The notes under the pieces were generated by a model. It was not told the origin of the DNA and searched no databases. It worked only from the letters and a program-made list of their open reading frames with translations. A program made the translations under genes and the position numbers. A stretch of DNA of 10,859 nt from Anaerolineaceae bacterium UBA6107 (GTDB taxonomy: Bacteria > Chloroflexota > Anaerolineae > Anaerolineales > Anaerolineaceae), in assembly GCA_002428455.1 (NCBI GenBank), contig DIWL01000014.1:1-10859 (forward strand). Reading direction: 5' to 3'. Below, piece by piece: positions 1 to 5,034 of this stretch. Each line of letters opens with the position of its first letter. Positions within the stretch are counted from its first letter, which is position 1.

Positions 1-1121
1 CGGTAGGCGTCCACGCTGATGATGTCGTAGGTTTGACTGCTCTTCTCCAAAGCCCAGCGTCCATCCTGGATAATCACGTTCAAATTCGCATTGTCCATCG
101 CAAAATAACGATTGCCAATATCGACAATCAGCGGGTCGATCTCAATGCCATCGATACGGATTTCCGGGAAGACGGCAAATAGTTCCCGGCTGGTGGTCCC
201 GGCTGCCAGGCCGACGATGGCTGCGCTGGTAATAGATCGGGTGGAAACCGGGGCGTGATTGAAGAAAGGAGCCGAGATCACCTGCTCCCAGGGACCGTTG
301 TAATTTAATGTATCAGGGCTGTAAATGGAATGGACACCCTGTCCTTCGTTGAGCCGCAACAGGGTAAATTCTCCATCCTGGAGCACCTGTATGTAATTGT
401 AGCTGGACTCTCCTTCGTAGATCATCCCTGTGGTCGTTTTGTCGCTGCCGGGAGTGCCGAAAATGAATAGCAGAATGATCACTAATGGCATCCAGGCGAA
501 CTTAAGCAACCCGGGCATTTGTTTCGCCAGATAAATTCCGGTAAGCGCAAAAACCAACAGCAAGGCTGCGATAACCAGGAAGGTGCGGTAAGTGCCGACC
601 AACGGGATCAGCACGAGGACGGGGAGGAATGTACCAACAAATGAACCAAGCGTTGAGATTGCGTATATCCGTCCTGATACTTTACCGGCATTTTCCCGGT
701 TTACGATCGATAAGCGGATCGCAAAGGGGGATGCCATACCGAGCAGGGTGACCGGGATGATAAAGAGAATCATGACCGTGGTGAAGGACCCAGCCAGGAC
801 GCCCAACTGAAGGTTATCAAAAGCATCAGAAGCCAGGCGTAGAATCGGCCTGGAGATCAAGGGGACGAGTGCGGTGGTGAGGGCTGCCCAGGCCAGGATC
901 CTGAAGAAGGTGTAATAGGAAGGTGAACGGTCTGCCCAGCTGCCGCCGATAAAATACCCCGCGGTGAGGTAGATAAGAATAAGGCCAATGATGCTTGCCC
1001 AAACAAGGTTGCTGGTACCGAAATAGTTGCCCAACAACCTGGAAGCCGCCATCTCAACAGCTAATGAAACAAATCCGGATATGAACACGATCGCGTAGGT
1101 GAATTTTTGCATCAGATTCAT
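1..1121 (-). CDS. Fused MFS-type membrane domain / spermidine-synthase-like methyltransferase-fold protein (partial, C-terminus outside window)
   Basis: The minus strand stays open from the window edge to position 1121 (373 codons, no stop), so the C-terminus is missing. Residues 8-222 form about seven hydrophobic segments (for example 8-30, 40-60, 110-133, 152-175, 180-199, 208-222), as in fused MFS/spermidine synthase proteins. From about residue 232 the protein is soluble. It contains a degenerate nucleotide-binding loop GLAAGTTS (304-311), an acidic strand end DGIEIDP (324-330), DGRWAL (353-358) and ISVDAY (368-373), which match the Rossmann core of the SpeE family. The canonical GGGDG loop is altered, so true aminopropyltransferase activity is uncertain; many fused homologues have no proven substrate. 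The start is ambiguous. In-frame ATGs lie at 1139, 1136, 1121 and 1112 (their first bases), none with a good Shine-Dalgarno, and a TATAAT at 1125-1120 would favour 1112 as a leaderless start. The family is fairly sure, the function is not. Confidence 0.85.
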   Translation of the reverse strand, partial: MNLMQKFTYAIVFISGFVSLAVEMAASRLLGNYFGTSNLVWASIIGLILIYLTAGYFIGGSWADRSPSYYTFFRILAWAALTTALVPLISRPILRLASDAFDNLQLGVLAGSFTTVMILFIIPVTLLGMASPFAIRLSIVNRENAGKVSGRIYAISTLGSFVGTFLPVLVLIPLVGTYRTFLVIAALLLVFALTGIYLAKQMPGLLKFAWMPLVIILLFIFGTPGSDKTTTGMIYEGESSYNYIQVLQDGEFTLLRLNEGQGVHSIYSPDTLNYNGPWEQVISAPFFNHAPVSTRSITSAAIVGLAAGTTSRELFAVFPEIRIDGIEIDPLIVDIGNRYFAMDNANLNVIIQDGRWALEKSSQTYDIISVDAY

Positions 1122-1125
1122 TATA
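1120..1125 (-). promoter_or_regulatory. Candidate -10 box for the MFS/spermidine-synthase-like gene
   Basis: The minus strand reads TATAAT, a perfect -10 hexamer, from 1125 down to 1120. Transcription would start about 7 nt later, near 1113, immediately before the ATG whose first base is 1112. No recognisable -35 hexamer sits 16-18 nt upstream. If the box is used, the mRNA is leaderless or nearly so and the in-frame ATGs at 1121, 1136 and 1139 lie upstream of the transcript. Confidence 0.45.
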
Positions 1126-1155
1126 CTAGAAGCCATCATCGAGTGGTCTCGACTG

Positions 1156-1161
1156 TATAAT
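1156..1161 (+). promoter_or_regulatory. Candidate -10 box for nnr
   Basis: A perfect TATAAT hexamer lies 20 nt before the nnr ATG. A transcript starting near 1168 would have a short leader containing the GGAG Shine-Dalgarno at 1172-1175. There is no clear -35 element at the usual distance; the inner palindrome 1139-1152 occupies much of the space just upstream. Confidence 0.5.
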
Positions 1162-1181
1162 GAATAGATACGGAGTTCAAA

Positions 1182-2798
1182 ATGCGCCTGGTAAATGTTC
1201 AAACGATGAAAGAAATGGAAAAAGCGGCTGATGCTGCCGGTTATTCTTATGCGGAAATGATGCAATCGGCGGGTGAGGGGATTGCCAAAGTGCTGGTAAA
1301 GCTTTTCTCAGATTCTGCACAGAACACTATACTGGGTCTGGTGGGAAAAGGCAACAATGGCGGTGATACGCTTATTACGCTTACCGAACTGCGACGCGTA
1401 GGATGGAATACAAGCGTTCTCCTCGTAGAACCTCGCACCCCGGGCGATGCGTTGGTGAGCAGCTACACCGCCATTGGGGGTAACGTGGTGACCATAACGG
1501 ATTTGGCAGCGATCAGTCATGCCGCCAGCTCCGGTGGAATTGTTCTGGACGGTATTTACGGGACGGGGTTCCATCCACCCATGACAGAGGCGATCATCGA
1601 TGTACTTGACAAGGTGAGGAAGGCAACCTTTGGATTCACCTGGGTGGCGGTGGATTGCCCATCAGGGATCGATGCGGCGACAGGCGAGGTAAGCCCGGGA
1701 ACAATACCGGCCAAGTTGACCATTTGCCTGGAGGCGGTAAAGACAGGTCTTATGAGTTATGCGGCATTTCCATACTGCGGGAGGATCGTTACGGTTGACC
1801 TGGATATCGCCAAATTTTCTCCGCAACTTACGGAGCAGGCTGATGAGGTCATCGACGCGGAGATTGTCAGAAACATGTTGCCAAAAAGACCTGAAATCTC
1901 GCACAAGGGTACATTTGGCAAGGTAATGGTCATTGGCGGATGTGTCAATTATCCGGGTGCACCGGTACTGGCGGGGAAAGGCGCATACGCGGTCGGAACC
2001 GGTCTGGTACAGGCAGCAATTACGGGGTCGATCTTCGGGTGTTCATCAGCGAGCCTGGAAATGACGTGGCTGATCCTGGAGGACGCGGGGGGAATCATCT
2101 CCGAAAATGCGGTTCAGACTGTTTTTGCCCATCTTGAAAACCTCAATGCGATTGTATTGGGTCCAGGTATTGGCAGGGAGGTCACCACGGGACGATTTGT
2201 GCGTAATCTCATCCTCGGTATTACTGGTGAACAAATGGCAAAGGCTGGTTTTCCCGGTTTAGATAAAGAGCTGACAAGCCCCCGGGCGGAACAAAAATTG
2301 CCGCCGCTGGTCATTGACGCGGATGGACTGTTTCACTTATCAAGTTTCAAGGATTGGCACAAAAAGATCAAAGCCGGTCTCGTGCTGACACCGCATCCCG
2401 GCGAAATGGCAATTCTGACCGGTTTGAGCGTTGAGGAGATTCAGAAGGATCGGGCTGAAGTCGCGCGCAAATTTGCTTGTGAATGGCGGCAGACGGTTGT
2501 ATTGAAAGGCGCGCTTACTGTCGTGGCTGACACTGCCGGGAGAGTTGCCATGATACCCGTAACCTGTTCGGGTCTCGCCAAGGCCGGCAGCGGTGATGTG
2601 CTGGCGGGAATGATCGGCGGATTGCTTGCCCAGGGATTGGATCCCTGGCAAGCCGCGGTCACTGGAGCCTGGTTGCACGCCGAAGCAGGTGTCGCTGCAA
2701 CAGAAGCAATCGGCTGCGCTGAAGCTGTACTGGCAGGTGATGTGATCAATGCAGTACCTCAAGTTTACAGACAGTTAAAAGCAGACAACCTCCCATAA
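1182..2798 (+). CDS. nnr: Bifunctional NAD(P)H-hydrate repair enzyme (NAD(P)HX epimerase + ADP-dependent dehydratase)
   Basis: This cytosolic metabolite-repair enzyme interconverts R- and S-NAD(P)HX and dehydrates the S form back to NAD(P)H using ADP. The protein has 538 residues; the E. coli enzyme is a little shorter. The N-terminal epimerase (YjeF_N) domain, about 1-225, shows the cofactor loop GKGNNGGD (55-62) and VDCPSGID (157-164). The C-terminal ribokinase-like dehydratase (YjeF_C) domain begins at HKGTFG (241-246). It continues with GPGIG (327-331), VIDADGL (377-383), TPHPGE (403-408), a LKGALTVV strand, and the anion-hole/catalytic segment AGSGDVLAG with Asp472. A polar stretch of about 30 residues (roughly 345-374) between GPGIG and VIDADGL is longer than in typical homologues and accounts for part of the extra length. 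The start is supported by GGAG at 1172-1175, 6 nt upstream. The gene stands alone, divergent from the spermidine-synthase-like gene and convergent with the ytxH-like gene. Confidence 0.96.
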   Translation: MRLVNVQTMKEMEKAADAAGYSYAEMMQSAGEGIAKVLVKLFSDSAQNTILGLVGKGNNGGDTLITLTELRRVGWNTSVLLVEPRTPGDALVSSYTAIGGNVVTITDLAAISHAASSGGIVLDGIYGTGFHPPMTEAIIDVLDKVRKATFGFTWVAVDCPSGIDAATGEVSPGTIPAKLTICLEAVKTGLMSYAAFPYCGRIVTVDLDIAKFSPQLTEQADEVIDAEIVRNMLPKRPEISHKGTFGKVMVIGGCVNYPGAPVLAGKGAYAVGTGLVQAAITGSIFGCSSASLEMTWLILEDAGGIISENAVQTVFAHLENLNAIVLGPGIGREVTTGRFVRNLILGITGEQMAKAGFPGLDKELTSPRAEQKLPPLVIDADGLFHLSSFKDWHKKIKAGLVLTPHPGEMAILTGLSVEEIQKDRAEVARKFACEWRQTVVLKGALTVVADTAGRVAMIPVTCSGLAKAGSGDVLAGMIGGLLAQGLDPWQAAVTGAWLHAEAGVAATEAIGCAEAVLAGDVINAVPQVYRQLKADNLP

Positions 2799-2806
2799 AG
2801 GGAGGT
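2788..2806. terminator. Stem-loop at the nnr stop codon, possible weak bidirectional terminator
   Basis: ACCTCCC (2788-2794) pairs perfectly with GGGAGGT (2800-2806) around the 5-nt loop ATAAA, which itself contains the nnr stop TAA (2796-2798). It lies between two convergent genes (the ytxH-like stop is at 2834). Neither strand has a proper U-run after the stem; the minus strand has only a distant TTTT. Intrinsic termination is therefore possible but weak. Confidence 0.4.
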
Positions 2807-2833
2807 CGCGTTAGACGAACTAACTTTCACCGA

Positions 2834-3139
2834 TTACTCGGCTTTGTCACCTTCAAGGACGACAGGTTTCTTTTTGATCGTTTCCGCAGCTTTTTCGGCT
2901 GTGGACTTGATGAAGGTTTTTGTTTTTCCGCTGGCATCCACTGCCACTTTCTCTGCCTTGTGATAAACCTCTTCAGCAGTCGTTGCGGTCTTGTCTTTCA
3001 ATTCAATGGCCTTTTCCTTAATGACTGTACGGGTTTCATCTCCGGACTGGGGAGCCAGCAAGAGGCTGACCACTGCACCGGTAATGCCACCAACAAAAAA
3101 ACCTACAAGGAAAGCCCCAAAACTATCTCTGTCTGACAT
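2834..3139 (-). CDS. YtxH-family small membrane-associated protein
   Basis: The protein has 101 residues. Residues 7-30 form a glycine-rich hydrophobic segment (FGAFLVGFFVGGITGAVVSL) followed by LLAPQSGDETR, the signature of the YtxH family (Gly-rich TM helix, then APxSGxExR). The remaining 70 residues are Lys/Glu/Ala/Thr-rich and predicted to form a long amphipathic helix; the protein ends acidic. In Bacillus the homologue belongs to the sigma-B general stress regulon, but the biochemical role of the family is unknown. The start is well supported by AAGGAG at 3152-3147, 7 nt before the ATG. The gene follows the two-TM protein gene by 27 nt on the same strand and probably shares its transcript. 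Confidence 0.85.
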   Translation of the reverse strand: MSDRDSFGAFLVGFFVGGITGAVVSLLLAPQSGDETRTVIKEKAIELKDKTATTAEEVYHKAEKVAVDASGKTKTFIKSTAEKAAETIKKKPVVLEGDKAE

Positions 3140-3166
3140 ATCGAATCTCCTTTATTCTAAAGATGG

Positions 3167-3613
3167 TTATTTCTTAAATAGACCGACGAGGTCGATCAAT
3201 CGTCTCAAACCAGCCACCGAACTGTTCATCTTGATCACAGGGGAAGCCAGGTTATCGCTCAGGAATGCTGTGGTTCCTTTGAGTGTGTTCACCGTGTCGC
3301 TCGTTGATTTCAGGATCGGCTTGATCTCATTTTGAAGCAGGTTGATCAACGCCGCGAGCTGGATGATCAGGATGATGAGAGCCACACCAATCACCAGGGA
3401 CAGCAGTGCCATAAGAATGATGAAGATGTCCCTGACCTGGGAGGTGGTATCAGGACCTTTGCTGGCTAACAACACGATCCCTGCAATCACAATGCCCAAA
3501 ATAACCACAACGATCAGGACATACAACCAGGTCTTACTCTTCCTGGCGGGAGCCGCTTCATTTGTTTCTTCGGGCGGCTGTTCAGCGTTTAGTACGTGCG
3601 CATCATCACTCAT
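3167..3613 (-). CDS. Two-TM membrane protein with DUF948-like C-terminal helix
   Basis: This 148-residue protein has no certain family assignment. An acidic N-terminus (about 1-24) is followed by Arg/Lys and a strong TM helix at about 29-50. A second TM helix spans about 64-86, with only about 14 residues between them. From about 87 there is an amphipathic Thr/Ser/Leu-rich helix (LLQNEIKPILKSTSDTVNTL and onward) ending in basic residues. The second TM plus this helix resembles DUF948 (Bacillus YtxG), and the next gene encodes a YtxH protein, matching the order of the Bacillus ytxGH pair. That similarity is my inference from the pattern, not a search result. The short loop suggests a hairpin with both termini in the cytoplasm. 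No Shine-Dalgarno precedes the ATG at 3613, but an extended -10 promoter ends 8 nt upstream. Confidence 0.75.
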   Translation of the reverse strand: MSDDAHVLNAEQPPEETNEAAPARKSKTWLYVLIVVVILGIVIAGIVLLASKGPDTTSQVRDIFIILMALLSLVIGVALIILIIQLAALINLLQNEIKPILKSTSDTVNTLKGTTAFLSDNLASPVIKMNSSVAGLRRLIDLVGLFKK

Positions 3614-3621
3614 TGAGGTTT

Positions 3622-3630
3622 ATTATAGCA
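3622..3630 (-). promoter_or_regulatory. Extended -10 promoter for the DUF948-like/ytxH-like operon
   Basis: The minus strand reads TGCTATAAT from 3630 to 3622: a perfect -10 hexamer with the TGn extension. The ATG begins at 3613, so a transcript started about 7 nt after the box would have a leader of only 1-2 nt, consistent with the missing Shine-Dalgarno. No good -35 box is visible, as is usual for extended -10 promoters. Confidence 0.6.
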
Positions 3631-3662
3631 TATTCACATTCACTAATTGAGACAATAATTAC

Positions 3663-3679
3663 CAAACCAGACCGGTTTG
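3663..3679. repeat. 6-bp inverted repeat in the divergent intergenic region
   Basis: CAAACC (3663-3668) and GGTTTG (3674-3679) are perfect inverted arms around a 5-nt loop. They lie between the minus-strand promoter at 3622-3630 and the plus-strand Ig-like gene. The repeat could be an operator half-site pair; no T-run follows, so a terminator is unlikely. Chance occurrence is not excluded. Confidence 0.25.
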
Positions 3680-3730
3680 TAGAATGTTGTTTTACTGCAG
3701 GAAAATATTTCCCATACCATTTTTGAGAGA

Positions 3731-3759
3731 TTGGCCATTTAAGGTTTGTAGCTTATGCT
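3731..3759 (+). promoter_or_regulatory. Possible sigma-70-type promoter for the Ig-like/pth/mfd gene string
   Basis: TTGGCC (3731-3736) and TATGCT (3754-3759) each match four of six consensus positions and are separated by 17 nt. Transcription would start near 3766, 20 nt before the ATG at 3786. The match is modest, and other starts further upstream are possible. Confidence 0.3.
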
Positions 3760-3785
3760 TCTTCGTGTTAAACTTAAAAGTTGCT

Positions 3786-4379
3786 ATGTCAGCTATGATC
3801 ATGGTATCGCGCATCTTTTTTTTGCTTGGGCTGTTGTTCTCCAATAGCCAGGCAACGACCAGCCCTGTTATTTTATATCCAGGAGAGGGCGAGGTTATTG
3901 AGGGTATAGTTGAAATTCGCGGCAGTGTTCCAGGCGAAAACTTTGCATCGGCAAAACTGTCTTTCGCTTATGCCGGTGAAAATGCCGAAGATTGGTTCCT
4001 AATAGCCAACATAGATGCGCCAACGCAAGAGGAGATACTAGGTGTTTGGGATACGACCACGATCACTGATGGTACTTACCAGATCAGATTGAGGGTCAGG
4101 GAAATATCCGGAGAAAAGAAAGATGTGATCGTGACCGGTATCCAGGTTGCCAATTATTCACGTTCTGACTCCACTGCGAATGACATGGTAACGACCGTTA
4201 CTGAGGCGCCACCCACGCAGGTTGCACTGCAATCCAGTGTACCCAGTCCGACATCCCTACCCGCCAACCCTGCTACGATCACTGCAACTGACCTTCGCCA
4301 TACAGCACTAACCGGATTATTGATCGGAATTGGGCTGGTTGTGCTTGTGGTTTTATGGTCATTATTTAACCACAGATAA
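3786..4379 (+). CDS. Secreted, single-pass membrane-anchored protein with one Ig-like domain
   Basis: From the ATG at 3786 the product has 197 residues and a recognisable layout. Residues 1-23 form a signal peptide (Arg9, hydrophobic core, cleavage expected after SNSQA). Residues 27-122 form a beta-rich Ig-like domain, from PVILYPGEGE through WDTTTITDGTYQIRLRV to VIVTGIQVANY; the D-G-x-Y-x-I/L-R-L-R-V strand is typical of bacterial Ig-like repeats that open with P..G. A Ser/Thr/Pro-rich linker covers about 123-170, and a C-terminal TM helix covers 174-193, with FNHR left inside. The reading frame is open from an ATG at 3684, but that start would place 34 extra, partly hydrophobic residues before the signal peptide and has no ribosome-binding site, so I prefer 3786 (weak AAAAG upstream). 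No enzymatic motif is seen; the role is unknown, perhaps cell-surface. It ends 20 nt before pth. Confidence 0.72.
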   Translation: MSAMIMVSRIFFLLGLLFSNSQATTSPVILYPGEGEVIEGIVEIRGSVPGENFASAKLSFAYAGENAEDWFLIANIDAPTQEEILGVWDTTTITDGTYQIRLRVREISGEKKDVIVTGIQVANYSRSDSTANDMVTTVTEAPPTQVALQSSVPSPTSLPANPATITATDLRHTALTGLLIGIGLVVLVVLWSLFNHR

Positions 4380-4399
4380 AGTGTTTTCAAGAGGTAACG

Positions 4400-5032
4400 A
4401 TGGCAGTCTTTGACTTTTTACGAAAAAAGAAAATGGATGAACCCGTTGAAGGGCAGCGAACGATCATGATCGTTGGCCTGGGTAACCCGGGCCGTGAGTA
4501 CCGGGATACCCGGCATAATATTGGTTTCCTGGTTGTAGACAGACTGGCAGAAAAATTTGAGATCAAGTTGACCCGGGTGCAAAATAAAGCGATAACCGGA
4601 AGCGGCTACAGAGAGGGTGCCAGAGTTATCCTTGTAAAACCTCAGACCTTTATGAACCTCTCCGGTCAGGCAGTTGCTTCGCTGGTGCGGTTCTACAAGA
4701 TCCCCAACGAGAACCTCATCGTTGCACATGATGATGTGGATCTGCCTTTTGGCACGATCCGCATGCGGCCTGGCGGGGGATCAGCCGGACAAAAGGGGAT
4801 TGCTTCGATCATTAACCTGATGGGGACGCAGGACTTTCCCCGCTTGCGAATGGGAATTGGCCGTCCGTCAGGCAGAATGGACGCTGCGGCTTATGTCCTC
4901 CAGTCATTTTCCAAAGGAGATCAGGAAATGTTAAACGCGTTTCTTGACAGGGCGGTAGACGCAATGGATTGCTTCATACAATCCGGGTTGGAGACAGCAA
5001 TGAACCGATTCAACCAGGTGGAACAACAATAA
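4400..5032 (+). CDS. pth: Peptidyl-tRNA hydrolase
   Basis: Pth cleaves the ester bond of peptidyl-tRNAs released prematurely from ribosomes and recycles the tRNA. This 210-residue protein carries the family core GLGNPGREYRDTRHNIGF (26-43) with Asn29 and the catalytic His39, then KPQTFMNLSG (80-89) with Asn86, and VAHDDVDLPFG with Asp111. These correspond to E. coli Asn10, His20, Asn68 and Asp93. The glycine loop reads GGGSAGQKGIASI (125-137), so the usual His-Asn (E. coli 113-114) is Gln131-Lys132, which is unusual. The start at 4400 has a good site (AAGAGGT, 4389-4395) and adds about 22 mostly charged residues before the conserved MIVGLGNPG; an internal ATG at Met23 would give the canonical length but has no comparable site. 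mfd starts 2 nt after the stop, the pth-mfd order found in many bacteria. Confidence 0.96.
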   Translation: MAVFDFLRKKKMDEPVEGQRTIMIVGLGNPGREYRDTRHNIGFLVVDRLAEKFEIKLTRVQNKAITGSGYREGARVILVKPQTFMNLSGQAVASLVRFYKIPNENLIVAHDDVDLPFGTIRMRPGGGSAGQKGIASIINLMGTQDFPRLRMGIGRPSGRMDAAAYVLQSFSKGDQEMLNAFLDRAVDAMDCFIQSGLETAMNRFNQVEQQ

Positions 5033-5034
5033 AC

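Larger units (their letters stand above)
1116..1165. repeat. 11-bp inverted repeat carrying divergent -10 boxes, with an inner palindrome
   Basis: GTATAATGAAT occurs on the plus strand at 1155-1165 and again, perfectly, on the minus strand at 1126-1116, separated by 28 nt. Each arm contains a TATAAT, so the two divergent promoters share an identical core. Between the arms lies a smaller palindrome, TCGAG (1139-1143) and CTCGA (1148-1152) around a 4-nt loop. This could be an operator acting on both genes, but it could also simply reflect two promoters of the same type facing apart. Confidence 0.5.

Noticed and set aside
592..810. 72-codon plus-strand open frame in the spermidine-synthase-like gene
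   Set aside because: It is antisense to the clearly coding minus-strand membrane protein and has no domain or ribosome-binding site.
2340..2762. 140-codon open frame on the minus strand inside nnr
   Set aside because: It lies fully antisense to the conserved dehydratase domain, has low-complexity Ser/Cys-rich composition, no ribosome-binding site and no recognisable domain; it is a shadow of the real gene.
3223..3235. GAAC...GTTC sequence inside the DUF948-like gene as a LexA box
   Set aside because: The two halves are separated by 1 nt instead of 4 and lie in coding sequence, so it does not fit the motif.
3663..3679. Inverted repeat as a transcription terminator
   Set aside because: The stem is only 6 bp, no T-run follows on either strand, and it lies between divergent starts where a terminator is not expected.
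3684..3785. Upstream in-frame ATG extension of the Ig-like surface protein
   Set aside because: It would put 34 residues ahead of a good signal peptide and has no ribosome-binding site, though I cannot exclude it.
4969..5034. Upstream in-frame ATG for mfd inside pth
   Set aside because: It adds 22 residues unrelated to Mfd and overlaps conserved pth coding sequence; the ATG at 5035 gives the usual N-terminus.
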